From positions 2,976,001-3,040,000 of the forward strand of contig OZ176056.1 in the NCBI GenBank assembly GCA_964247055.1: a stretch of DNA of 64,000 nucleotides. The letters are read 5' to 3'. Position numbers and translations under genes: made by a program. This document shows positions 27,029 to 37,361 of the stretch, piece after piece (within the stretch, counting starts at the first letter, position 1; each line of letters begins with the position of its first letter). The notes below the pieces were generated by a model that did no database searches, was not told the origin of the DNA, and saw only the letters and a list, made by a program, of their open reading frames with translations. Source of the DNA: Paragordius varius. Lineage: Eukaryota > Nematomorpha.

Positions 27029-28892
27029 ATAAATTTGTGTTATTAAACAATATCTACTTTAATATTTTACAGGTTATTTGTCATAGTAAAAAAGAAGGGA
27101 AACACAAAGCTTCTCAGCATATACTACAGGTAAATTTTTTTAAATTTAAACTTTTCAAGAATATTTTGTTGGAATTATATCAATTTTTTTATTATATGTA
27201 ATGTAACAATTTTGTTTTATCATATACGTTGGCCAATTAGTTAAATGGATAGACTTTTTAATTAATTAAAATTTTTATAGCCTTCGTTAAAAATACTATC
27301 TAATCTTTATATTTGATTGTAAAAATGGCGAAAATTTTCTCTGATCCAATTTTTCTAAATAACTTGATTAATCTAATTTACCATTTGTATATGTCTTTTT
27401 TAAAAAATAGTTTGATTTATATAAATAATCCTTTTTTAAATATTCAACTAATTAACAAAAAAAATTTTCATTAAAATTTAAAAAAATGCACTTTTTTACA
27501 TATAAAATATTTTACAGAACAACCTTATTCTTTTTATGATTGATTAAAATTGTTTGTTGTTCAATAAAAATTTGTGTAAAAGCAAATAAAGCGTATTTAT
27601 TTTTTCTTTTATTACCAATATAAATACAACTAATGAAAGTTTTGAAACTATAAATGAAGCTAAATAATTTAATATCCATAGAAATAAATTAGTATATTTT
27701 ATTTAATAAATATTTTTATATCGATTTAGAGCATACATCCACAATTAGTTTATTGGTCTTCCATTTTACGGTTATATGGTCCGGCATTTAGCAAAGAACT
27801 CAAAGCTAGAAAAGTAATGCCCTTTTTATCATTTATTTGCGTAATAATCATGATTTTTATATTACAAGAATTAGGATTTATTAAATTTTTTAAAATATAC
27901 CATTTGCACTTCAAGAGTGTCTTTGAACATTTCAACTTAGTACTTGAACATTTCAAGTTAGTCCTTGAACACTTCAAGTCGGTCCTTAAAATTTTATTTT
28001 GATTTAACCATAATTATTGTATTTTTATTTTATTATTTTTTTACCTAATTTTCTTTATTTATTATATATTTATTCATTTGAAATTAAAAAATTTTATTCA
28101 AAAACAACTTTTTTGTTTCAAACTATTTTTTTCCAATTTAACAAAATTAATTTTTAAATGTTTTCAATGAAAAATTGTAAATAATAACCCAGAAAACTTA
28201 TATATTTTTTAATTACGGGTTAAAATCTCATAAATATTCAAAATTATTATAAGAAATTTATGGAGATATACGCTTTCACAATGATCAAAGGTTGATATTG
28301 ATTTAAAATTTATGTTGAATAATAGAAAATAGGTTAAAAACGAAAAAAACAGATGAATGATATAGGATTTGATGATAAAAATTAAAAACAAAACAAAAAG
28401 TCAAAGGACCAACTTGAAATGTTCAATGTCTAACTTGAATTGTTCAAGGACCAACTTGAATTATTCAAGGACCAACTTGAAATGTTCAAAGACCAACTTG
28501 AAATGTTTAAGGACCAAGAATTATTCAAGGACCAACTTGAAATGTTTAAGGACCAACTTGAATTGTTCAAGGACATGTTTAAGTGCAAATGGTATAAAAC
28601 TTAAATTTCAATCTTATTTATACATTATTTTTAGTTGGCAGAACAAAGTATAACGAGTTTACAACAACAAAAATATATTTTCTGCAATGATAAAAATGGT
28701 TTTGATAATTTGAATAATTTTGAAAAATCGAACTCATTGCCTCTTAACAATAACAATATTAATGGTGGGCCAGTTATGAATGAAACGACAAATTTTGGGC
28801 TACCTAACCTAAGCATATTGGCAAAATTACAGGAGGAAATGATAAATTTGTATGAAAGAAAGGTTTGGGTTTGTACGATTAAATTACAGTAA
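14548..28892 (+). CDS. DGCR8: DGCR8/Pasha, RNA-binding subunit of the Microprocessor (5' start not found)
   Basis: DGCR8 partners Drosha to cut pri-miRNAs in the nucleus. Sixteen exons chain in phase: 14548-15132, 16086-16685, 18434-18576, 18801-19009, 19321-19415, 20289-20358, 20803-20863, 21029-21104, 21717-21818, 22285-22383, 23183-23409, 24946-25490, 25876-25975, 27073-27129, 27730-27813, 28635-28892, about 1100 codons. Exons 3-4 hold the WW/heme (Rhed) region: [20 protein letters not shown] and [10 protein letters not shown], with the Pro-Cys heme-ligand pair kept. Exons 6-7 carry [19 protein letters not shown]. dsRBD1 spans exons 9-11 ([27 protein letters not shown]). dsRBD2 spans exons 12-14 ([31 protein letters not shown]). 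The last exon has the Drosha-binding tail helix [16 protein letters not shown]. It is longer than the 773-aa human protein because of Asn/Ser-rich N-terminal and inter-dsRBD segments. The first listed exon needs an upstream start exon. Confidence 0.92.
15174..15205. repeat. (TA)n microsatellite
   Basis: About 15 uninterrupted AT units follow the donor of the first DGCR8 exon listed. Similar tracts occur next to most F1 elements and many 3' splice sites. Confidence 0.9.
15250..15552. repeat. F1 inverted-repeat element, copy 1
   Basis: It starts TATCATTTACAGTTAAAATT and ends in GAATTGTAAATGGTGTA. Subterminal repeats are CAATTCAAATTCACCC on the left and GGGTGAATTTGAATTG on the right. It lies in the intron between DGCR8 exons 1 and 2 as numbered here. 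Confidence 0.7.
16700..17880. other. Intronic AT-rich DNA with a family D repeat
   Basis: No exon was found here. Around 17050-17165 is a repeat shared with 52110-52230 and 55560-55670 (TGATTTTAATATCAGCTGTT and CTAGAAGTCAxAAAACTTTA blocks). Short ORFs at 17230-17442 on both strands have no similarity. Confidence 0.5.
17887..18259. repeat. F1 inverted-repeat element, copy 2
   Basis: It begins TACCATTTACAATTCAAATTC and ends with several tandem units of the GGGTGAATTTGAATTG type closing in CTGTAAATGGTA at the edge of a long (TA)n tract. A detached right arm (18321-18370, TTTGAGGGTGAATA to CTGTAAATGATA) follows the TA tract, suggesting a second, mostly lost copy or a duplication through the TA repeat. 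Confidence 0.8.
18260..18320. repeat. (TA)n microsatellite
   Basis: About 30 TA units between two F1 arms. A second tract of about 26 units (18369-18421) ends 12 bp before the acceptor of the WW exon of DGCR8. Confidence 0.95.
19543..19678. repeat. F1 element, internally deleted copy 3
   Basis: The left end TACCATCTACAGTACAAATTC is joined after about 50 bp to a right arm of four 21-bp-type units (GAGGGTGAATTTGAATTG onward). The usual 200-bp interior is missing. Confidence 0.6.
21417..21664. repeat. F1 inverted-repeat element, copy 4
   Basis: It runs from TACCATCTACACTTTAAATTC to GAATTGTAAATGGTATA in the intron before DGCR8 exon 21717. The interior shares the AACTCATTATTAATATG-type block of other copies in reverse orientation. 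Confidence 0.75.
22768..22844. repeat. (TA)n microsatellite
   Basis: About 38 TA units, the longest tract in the window, directly abutting F1 copy 5. Confidence 0.95.
22849..23159. repeat. F1 inverted-repeat element, copy 5
   Basis: This is one of the best-preserved copies. The left arm starts TACCATTTACAGTTCAAATTC with CACCCTCGAACAATTC units. The right arm has three GGGTGAATTTGAATTG-type units and ends TGTAAATGGTATATA. It is about 310 bp, ending 24 bp before the acceptor of DGCR8 exon 23183. Confidence 0.85.
23461..24275. repeat. CACTA-ended MITE, copy 1 (right end replaced)
   Basis: The left end TACTAGACAACAAATTTT and the next 800 bp match the copies at 47276-48324 and 60648-61749. The right part is missing. 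At about 24275 the sequence changes into a CAGT-ended element. It begins 51 nt downstream of the donor of DGCR8 exon 23183-23409. Confidence 0.85.
24275..24563. repeat. CAGT-ended (Tc1/mariner-like) MITE, copy 1
   Basis: An inverted pair: GAAATTATACGG..ACAAATATTTTTTT on the left and AAATATTTGTCTTTATATTT..GTCCGTATAATTCC..TTTACTGTA on the right. The outermost left bases are lost where it joins the CACTA MITE. No coding capacity. Confidence 0.75.
26093..26279. repeat. Short hairpin element with ~75-bp arms
   Basis: The left arm (ATGCATTTTAATGGTTGC.., CACTATAGTAG.GGGCAAT, GTGTATCGAAAAAA) is mirrored on the right (TTTTTTCCATACACTACTG, GAATTGCCCAACTACTATAG, CAACCATTAAAATGCAT) with a loop of about 40 bp. 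It is a MITE-like foldback in the intron between the two dsRBD2 exons 25876-25975 and 27073-27129. Other copies were not seen in the window. Confidence 0.75.
26685..26988. repeat. F1 inverted-repeat element, copy 6
   Basis: A diverged copy: TTCCCTTTACACTTTAAATT at the left, and AATTTGAATTGTTCAAGGG units at the right, ending at a (TA)n tract (26993-27022) that in turn lies 50 bp before the acceptor of DGCR8 exon 27073. Confidence 0.7.
27898..28594. repeat. F2 inverted-repeat element, copy 1
   Basis: The left arm is TACCATTTGCACTTCAAGAG with AACATTTCAAGTTAGTCCTT-type units. The right arm has about eight tandem units of about 21 bp of the type CAAGGACCAACTTGAA, ending AGTGCAAATGGTA. It fills most of the 821-bp intron between the last two DGCR8 exons. 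Its unit shares the TTCAAGG..AA.TTGAATTG frame with F1. Confidence 0.85.
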
Positions 28893-29903
28893 AAGTTAGC
28901 ATTTTTATAACAAAATATTTAATAGAAATAATAGCAGTTTGATGTATTTCAGTTTAAAAAAATTCATATTTTGTTCCTTAACCTGTCTTTTTTGGTCAAA
29001 ATAAGGAATTGAGTTTTTTAATTTGTAAATCTCTCTTTTATATTTTCCAATATTAGAGTTATTATATGAAAAAATTAAAGAATTAAATTATGGTATATGT
29101 CCAATTTTGATACTGTTGATTTTTATTAAATATATAAATTGTTTATAACATTTTCAGTTTAAAACAAAATTTATATTATTTTAAAAAATTATTTTATATC
29201 TCTAGAATACTGTGCAAACTACTCATCTCATTGGGTTACTTCCACACTAACTAATAATATTAATCATGTGCATTTTATAGTCCTTCCTATTTTATGTGTG
29301 CCCACGAAATAAATATATATTTTTTCCAAAGATTTTTTATTATAATATTGTGGTTATAAATATTTTATCATATACATTTACCATATTTCATATATATATA
29401 TAATATATTACATTTCGCCCCTAAAATCAACATAATTAGCCAAAAATATATTTTGCTTCATTTTTTAAATATGAAAATTCAAATCAACAATATTTAATGG
29501 AGAATAAAAAATTTAATTAATTTAATATTATTAGATCAAAAACATACATAATTGTTTTATTAATTCCAATATTTTTTTAATGTATTTCCAATATAGTTAA
29601 CAACCATTTTTTTCTAAATTAAAGGTAATATTTGTAGCCAATCAGTTTTTTAAATTAATTTTTTTCTGAAATTATGAGTTTACTTTTTTTATTCAAATTT
29701 AAAAGGGATTTAAATGTAACCTAAGTTGGTAGGGTCTCTAAAAAATAAAATTCACCTGTTATTAAAAAATAATCATATATTTTAGAATTCAATTTATTAT
29801 ACACACAATATAATAAAATTTATTAATATATATATGCCATATTATATATTATGTATTAACTCCTTTGTAGAGGTGTTGAGGATTTTAAAAATAGTTTTTA
29901 ATT
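28893..29903. other. DGCR8 to DnaJ convergent intergenic DNA
   Basis: About 1 kb of AT-rich sequence lies between two convergent genes. It holds no recognisable exon or element, only short TA tracts (near 29391-29404) and possible AATAAA signals for both genes. Confidence 0.5.
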
Positions 29904-31394
29904 TTAATCATTTTTTTTCTTTTTATTGGTGAAGGGATTATTTTCATAAAAAGTATCATTATTGGGATTATCGTTTTTGGGGATAAAATCATACGGGTCT
30001 TCAAACGATGAATTTGCCAGAATACTTACAATCATAAAGATGAAAAAAATTCCAAACATTCGAATCAAGATATTTATGAAAGAAAATTGTTTCAAAGCTG
30101 TATCAGGATCTAAAAAAGCAGAAAAAAAATGTAAAAATTAGATTTTTAGATAAAATTAAAGTTAAAACAGTAAGCAATTATTGATGCAATTCCAAACATT
30201 CGAATCAACATTTTTATGAAAGAAAATTGTTTCAAAGCTCTATCAGAATCTAAAAAGCAAGAAAATGTAAAAAATATAGATTTTCTCTATTAGTCTCAAC
30301 TAAGTTCAACCCTTAAAATTTAATAAAAAAAAATAAAACGTTCTAATCAACATGTTTATGAATGTAACAAAGCTGTATCAGAATCTAAAAAAGCAAAAAA
30401 AATGTAAAAATTTAGATTTTTTTAAGTTTATTTAGGATTAACCCATTAAAAAATGATAACCGTTCGGACCGCTCATAAATGTAGTCATAACCTATACAAT
30501 TTTGGCAAAGCATGGTTCATAAACTAATTATTGCATATTTGAAAATAACCTATTTTTGAAATCATCTTTTAGTTTTAACGGTTAATAAACTTATTGTAAT
30601 AATTTTACCATTTTTTTTTAATTACCAATTACCTATCGTGTAACAATAAGAATAAAAGTTAACCTATACAGTTTTGGTAAAGCCTGCTTTATTCAAGTAT
30701 TACATATTTAATAACCTATTTTCGAAATCATTCTTTTAGTTTTGACGGTTAATAAATTTAATTTAATTTTACTAATTTTTTTAAATTAATAAAACCAATT
30801 ACCTATCGTGTAACGATAAGAATAAAAGTTAACCTATACAGTTTTGGTAAAGCCTGCTTCATAAACTTTTAATTGCATATTTGGAAAAAACCTTTTCAAA
30901 TCATTCATTTAGTTTTAACGGTTAACAAACTTAATGTAATAATTTTACCAATTTTTTTTTAAATTACACCAATTACCTATCGTGTAACGATAAGAATAAA
31001 AGTTAACCTATACAGTTTTGGTAAAGCCTGCTTCATTCAAGTATTACATATTTGGAAATAACCTATTTTTCAAACCATTCTTTTAGTTTTAACGGTTAAA
31101 AAACCTAATGTAATTCCGAATATAATAAAAACCAATTACCTATCGTGTAACGATAAGAATAAAAGTTTTCAGGCGGTCTCGTATAGTAAGACGAAGAGGT
31201 TCGTTGTTGATTAGTTTGCCCTTTACCTTGGGAGGATTGTGTTGAATTGTTGCGGTTACTGGCGGAGTTTATTTCCTCATACAAATCATCAAAGTAGCTT
31301 CGATTACCATATGATTGAGACGGTTTTTCATATCTACAGCTATATTCTTCTTTGTTGGGGATACGATTATCACCACCTCTTTTAGCTGATTCGC

Positions 31395-31437
<43 letters not shown>

Positions 31438-32978
31438 CAATTTAAATTTAACTATAAACATTTGAAATTTATCTTTTGGTTTTATCCTCAAAAATCATAA
31501 ATTCACAAGTGATTTCAATCTTGATAATATAACCTTTAAACGTTTAAATTTACCCTTGAACACTTGATATTCACCCTCGAACATTCGAAATTAACTCTTA
31601 GACATTATAAATTTATCCTTAAATATTTTAATTTTCACCCTTAAACACTTTAAATTCACCCTTGAACATTTCATATTTACCCTAAAAAAATACGTTTTTG
31701 GGAATTAATAATTAAATATTTATATTTTTAAAAACAAAACTTTGTTTAAAATGAACATAATATAGAAAAAATAACAGACAATACCATAAAGAAATATTTC
31801 TTACCAATGAGTTATATACAAAAACATATAATTTATTTTAGGGTGAATTATAGATGTTTAAGGATATTTTAAAATGTTTAAGGGTGAATTTAAGGTGAAA
31901 ATGGTAAATATGGTTAAACTACAGACTTACATATTTTTAAATTTTTTTACGAATTGTACAATAAAATTTGTTTTCAGTTAAATTGCAAATTACAAAATTA
32001 TTAAACCGAAATGTTATTATTTCATTATACATTAACAATTTTTTGATACTTAAAATTTTTTTTTAAATCACAACTATGTTAAAAACAATCTTTAGTAATA
32101 ATAATATTTAAAAATTACAATTCTTCCCGTAGACTTTCTTGAATCCTAGATATCCACCAATTCGATAAAGGATGTGAAAAAGTATTTCCAAAAAATGGTG
32201 ATTTTTTATTGATAAAATCGGTAAATTCCTGTTGTTGAGCCCGCATTTGTTGGGCATATCGCTGTTCCCAATATGTCCTATCATAATTTTGCCCTTGATA
32301 ACTATTGCTATTTTGATTTGAATCTTGATGGTAACTAATTAGTAAAAAAAACTTTCATAATTAATACTTATTGTAATGTATATAGCAATAATAAAACTTT
32401 TTGGTAAAAAAAGTATTCTTTAGCCTTTTTGTTAAAACAATGTTGTAAATAATCCTCTTATCCAATATATTTTGCTGCCATATATATTTTATGTATTAAA
32501 TTGTTTCTAACAGCTAAAATTATTCAAATATATAAATTTAAAATTTTTGGGAAACTCAATTAAAATAACTAGTAGTTGTCCAATATTATACAAGATAGAA
32601 AACATGCAAAGCTTACCGATAATTTGCGGAGTCTTTAAACGGTGATGATTGATTGATAAATGAATCGTTTAAAAGTTGACGATCATAATCTTTTCGTTTT
32701 TCGACATCGGATAAACATTCATACGCCTCTGCAACTTTTCGGAATGATTCCGCAATTCTTTCTGATTCACCAGGATTTATGTGCGAAGATGAAGATTGAT
32801 TTATTCGTGCATCGGGATGGTAAATTTTACATTTTTCATAGTAAGCCTTTTTAATTGATTTGATATCGGCAGTTTTGGGTATCCCTAGAATATTATAGTA
32901 ATCTGAGACGCGTAAAACATTTGTGGTATGTAAAAATTTTATATGTCGAAAGAATGTGGGAAATGAACATTTTTGCAT
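29904..32978 (-). CDS. DnaJ-domain (J-protein) membrane protein, DNAJC4/DNAJC30-like
   Basis: Four exons chain in phase: 32978-32617, 32334-32119, 31393-31140, 30109-29904, giving about 345 residues. J-proteins stimulate the ATPase of Hsp70 partners. The N-terminus (MQKCSFPTFFRHIKFLHTT) is basic and hydrophobic with no acids, like a mitochondrial presequence. The J domain (about residues 25-105) has YYNILGIPKTA, the essential HPD in KIYHPDARI, and YECLSDVEKRKDYD. A Gln/Asn/Ser-rich linker follows. Near the C-terminus one membrane segment is seen (MFGIFFIFMIVSILA), then an acidic, Asn-rich tail ending KKKKND. J domain plus single C-terminal TM recalls DNAJC30 or DNAJC4, but I cannot choose between them. 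Exon 3 follows directly on a (TA)n tract. Exon boundaries 3 and 4 are duplicated in the intron. The gene is divergent from TBC1D15/17. Confidence 0.85.
30045..30430 (-). repeat. Tandem copies of the 5' end of DnaJ exon 4 and its acceptor
   Basis: The first 60 bp of exon 4 with its polypyrimidine/AG acceptor recurs at about 30188-30255 and, more degenerate, at about 30345-30395 (minus-strand GATAxAGCTTTGAAACAA and CTTTCATAAA blocks). The spacing is about 140-150 bp. Each copy retains a TTTTTAG-like acceptor. Confidence 0.75.
30470..31165 (-). repeat. ~172-bp tandem repeat carrying copies of a 5' splice site
   Basis: Four units (the leftmost degenerate) share, read on the plus strand, CCAATTACCTATCGTGTAAC, ACCTATACAGTTTTGGTAAA, GCCTGCTTCAT and TTTTAACGGTTAA. 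The unit closest to exon 3 contains the last 30 bp of that exon and its donor (CGATAG/GTAATTGG on the minus strand). The other units repeat the same exon end and donor within the intron. Confidence 0.85.
31432..31909. repeat. F1-like inverted-repeat element, copy 7 (long, diverged)
   Basis: Many degenerate units of the type ACACTTTAAATTCACCCTTG occupy 31430-31690. The right arm AGGGTGAATTTAAGGTG..ATGGTAAATA ends at 31909. The interior keeps AATGAGTTATAT like other F1 copies. It lies in intron 2 of the DnaJ gene next to the (TA)n tract before exon 3. Confidence 0.6.
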
Positions 32979-33081
32979 TGCTTCATCGATAAACTAGCCT
33001 AATATTTGTTGGTTTTTTATAAATCATATTGGTTTACTTTTTTTCGCTAACCATGAATCATTTTATTTGATCCCCTTAATT
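32979..33081. promoter_or_regulatory. Short divergent promoter region, DnaJ / TBC1D15
   Basis: Only about 103 bp separate the two proposed start codons (32978 on minus, 33082 on plus). No clear TATA box is visible. The close divergent arrangement suggests a shared promoter. The right-hand start is tentative. Confidence 0.4.
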
Positions 33082-36000
33082 ATGCAATTAAAAAATACAG
33101 TAATGCCGCATTTATAATATTTTTTAGGTTATTTTTGAATCCAAACAGGTATATCTGAGCCCTGGAGCCAATTATAAAGAAGGTTTAGCCGATGTACTGA
33201 TTCCAGGGGTTTTACGGATTATCCACAACGTAAAATTTTCTTATATATAATTAAAAAATATTTTTTAAAATCATATACCTTTTTTAGAAATATGGGCCAT
33301 CTCTTCAATGGTTAAGTAAGGATATATTAAATACGTCTGACGGTGATTGGGATTTATTGAATCAACATGATGATTCAAACAACAATCAGCAGGAATCGAA
33401 TGAAAAACTTGAACCAGGTTCAGTTCCTAAATCACCTTTTGTCCGTATAAGTGGTATATTTGCAAATATATTTTTTAAAACTATATTAAAAAATATTTTT
33501 CGTTATAAATTTACTTTTTATAGGTAGTTATGCATTGTATGTCAAATTTGGGAATATTTTTAATGTTTTGTCAGATTAGATGGAATCATTCAAGAATATT
33601 ATAGATATTAGTTTTGACTCTATAATAAAATAAATATTGAATCAAGTTATAAATAATTATATAAAATATAAAATTGAATCGTTTAGGCTTTTAAAACAAA
33701 AAAGGGTCGTTTTTACAACCGGAACGCGGATTTAAAGAGTTTTTTAAAAAAGGTGTTTTTTAATTAAATATATACTATTTTTGTGATATAATATTAAAAA
33801 TACTTAAATTTATTTGCAATTCTCTGATGATAAGTTTTTTTTAAATATATTTGACAAATTTTTATTATGTTAATTATTTACTGTTAAATAGGCATAAAGT
33901 ATTTATATATTTCATAAAATATAATTTTAAATTTGTATTGTTGATATATATAAAAGTTGTACGTATAATAGTTAAAAATTGCTTTGGGAGCAAATTACCT
34001 TCAAAATTAGTAAAATTATTAAATTTGTTTTTTTTGTTCTCCCTTTAGAATCTTCGTCAGACCTAATTTTCAGTCATTCACCTGCCTCCAGTGACACTCT
34101 TATTCACGCCCAAAAAGGTGAAATTGGGCACCCTGAAATTAATACGCATTCTTTTGTCCCTTCAAACATGTGTTCAGAAAAAATTAACCATACCAATAAT
34201 GATAAATACCTATTATCAAATGAAAGTTCTAGCATTATAAACGTCGGGTCTTACAAAGAATCCCCACCTAAACATATGTTTTCTCATGATGATCAGTTTG
34301 TTAAGAATAATTCGAAAGGTTCAAAACTTGTGAAAGAAATCATTACACCATATATTCATTCCTATTATAGCAATCGGATACAATTTGAATTATCTGATTT
34401 AAAATGTTACCGTTGTATAACACCTAGGAATGATCCATTTTTTACTAAAGATTTTTTAACAACAGAAAAATTGCACGAGAATTTGGCGGCTTCTGAAAGC
34501 AAGAAAACGTTTAAAAATTCTTTGATGAATTTTGAACATTCTCAAAAAAATTTGAGTAATAACAGTGAAAAAGAAACGGATTTAGATATGGAACAGGAAA
34601 ATGTTTTAGACCCTTCATCGATTTGTGCCACACCAACTCAAAGTTAATTTTTTTAATTTTATTTTTGTAAAAATGTATGTTGATTATCAAATTTTGGATT
34701 TCCGGTATTGAATGAAAACTTTAGATTTTTGGATAAATTTTAACAATTTTATATTTTTTTATAAGTTGGCTTAAATTTTGCATATTTAAAATTTGGTTTG
34801 CAAATTGGTTAGTTTTTATATCTACCTTAAGTTGTTTAGAATGGAAAATAAACGATTAAGTATTGAAAGTATTTTAGAGATTCATAAATTTTTATATTTT
34901 TTACTTTACTGAAATTTAGCAGTACTAAACATTGATTAAGGATTTTTTCATATAAAGATTTACCATTAATCTTAATTAGAAGTTACACGTTATTTTACTA
35001 AAGGAATTTTTAGCTATTTATAAATACCGAAATATTAAAATGATTTGGTATGCATTTGGATTTATCTTAACATTCATTGATTTTTAAAGTTATCATTTAC
35101 TAACAAAAGATTTAATTAATTTATGGGAATTTTTCAACATTTTATATTTTGCTTATAGTTTGATTTACAAAAAAAATTATTTTATACATTTATATTTTCA
35201 GAAAACGTAACAACTAATTTGGGTCAAACTTTACAGCATTCTTCCGATCATGATGACATCTTTCCCTGTTCCGATATTTTGTTTGACGTGGAACAAGAAA
35301 GCTTGAAAAATTCAAAAAATACTAATAATGATAATTTTAATCAAAATTCACGTTTTTCAAATACTGATAATTATAAACATAATAAAACTATTCCTGATGT
35401 TGCCCCTAGCAACGCAAATAAACCACAATTTAATTCAAAATTCATGTCAACAACGCAATTGATACCTCCATACTATGTATTTATCCTGAAGGATGGCACC
35501 ACTTTTCCTGCCTTGCAATTCCGCGATAATATGGAATCGGATGTATTTGTCGCTAATCTTTTAACGTTTTTGGAAATTAAGAGGTGTTTTTAATTGCATA
35601 AAGTTAAAATATATGGTGAAAAAAAACGGTTTTTTAGGTAGGACAGTTTTATGTTTTAATATATTCTTTTTTAAAAATGAATTAGCAAGTAGATTTAAAA
35701 AGCTACTAAAAAATTGTTGGATCAAAAGAGTTTTAAATTATTCAAAATTTTATTTTTGATGGAAAAGAGATAGAAATTTTTATGGTGAATTAGTTAAAGT
35801 TTGTAAATTATTATAACATTATATATTTATTATGGTGTTTATCACAAAAAATTAAAAATGCTTTACATTATACATTGGAATTATACAGGTTTTTTTAAAA
35901 AATTATTTGTCCTTTTAAACCTTGATTTTTCCCACATAAACCGTATAAATACAATTTAATATATATTTTTACACCCAAAATAGGTTATTTATACATATCA

Positions 36001-37324
36001 AGAGTTTTAAATATGGTTGTCTCTAAGAAAAAAAATTTTCTCTCATGATTTTTAATTTTTACTGCATTTTCTTATTTAATTTTTTTTATTTTATGGTGAA
36101 TTCTAATTATTTTTAATATTCAAATCAAAAAATCTAAATTTTTTTTTCTGTAAAATTCGAAATTATACGGACAAAACATAGAAATATAAATACAAATCGA
36201 AAAACAACCATACTTTTTTAACCCTTAATTAATCCTATAAAAATCATTTGATTACAATCCTAAAAGACATAGTCTATTGTTGTGTTACCAATTTACATTT
36301 CTATTTTATACTTTGCAGCAGTTTGAAACAATCAATTATATTTAAAAAAATTAAGATTTACAAAAAATATGGTTATATTTTACAAAAAAAAAATATTTTT
36401 GTCCGTATAATTCCAATTTTTACTGTAAGTTAATTTAAATTAATATAAATAGATCATACAAAGAAAATGACATGTACATGGTTAAAGATAATCGTGAACG
36501 AGCTTTAGAAAAATCCATCCATGAACTCCAACTCTCAGAAGAAAAGGGCATGAAGGAGGACTTGATTTCAGTTTTATAATTTTTTATACAAAAAAAATTA
36601 AATTTTTAAAAAATTTTGTAAAATTCTGTAAAATGTTATTAATTTTATTTTTTGTTTAAAATAGAAGGCAAAAACTAACTTACCATCACATTTTCACAAT
36701 AATTTTATATTTAAGTTTTAAATATTTATCTTTTAGGTTTTTAATTAGAACCTTATCTGTAAATAATTTTACGGCATTATGCCTTTAATTTATTGCATAT
36801 TAATTTTTTTTCAGGTGGTATGTTTTTAAATTAAAGGGTGGAACATTAAAAAGAATTAATACATCTGTTAACGGTTTTTTTGGAATCTAGTTTAGATGAC
36901 CCATGCGTTGAAATTGAAGCGTTTAAGAAAGCGGAATCATTTAAATTAGAGATCAAAAACGGAAAAAAAATTCGGATTTAAGCTAAAAACTAAATTTTCT
37001 ATTTTTAACTCTATTTTTTTACAAACTATGAGTGTAACCATTCCTAATTTAATCTTCTTTAAAACTGATTGTTTTTTATTTCCGGTTGCCATATACTGTG
37101 TAATTGGCAAAAGACAGCACAATTGAATATTCATTTTTGAATATTAGTCCGATTAAAAAACGAAACTTAAACGAGAAAAGCTTTTAATTTTTTAAAATGT
37201 TTTTGGTACTCTGCTAAAAATATATGAAATTATTGCAAATTCCCCTAGTGATTTTAGTTTTTGCAGCAGCCTTTAAATTTAAATAATATTGTTGGATAGA
37301 AGAAAAGCAAATGAAAATTTGATA

Positions 37325-37361
<37 letters not shown>

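Noticed and set aside
27898..28653. ORFs with repeated NLKCSRT units
   Set aside because: Translation of F2 21-bp units within a DGCR8 intron.
33690..33752. Possible extra TBC exon (AFKTKKGRFYNRNADLKSF)
   Set aside because: Its phase does not fit the flanking exons, whereas 33288-33453 joins 34049-34642 directly in phase.
36880..36980. Exon-like stretch reading SLDDPCVEIEAFKKAESF then stop
   Set aside because: It resembles the family block before the KDPYT motif, but no donor fits and exon 36453-36570 already joins 39192 in phase; it may be a decayed exon copy.
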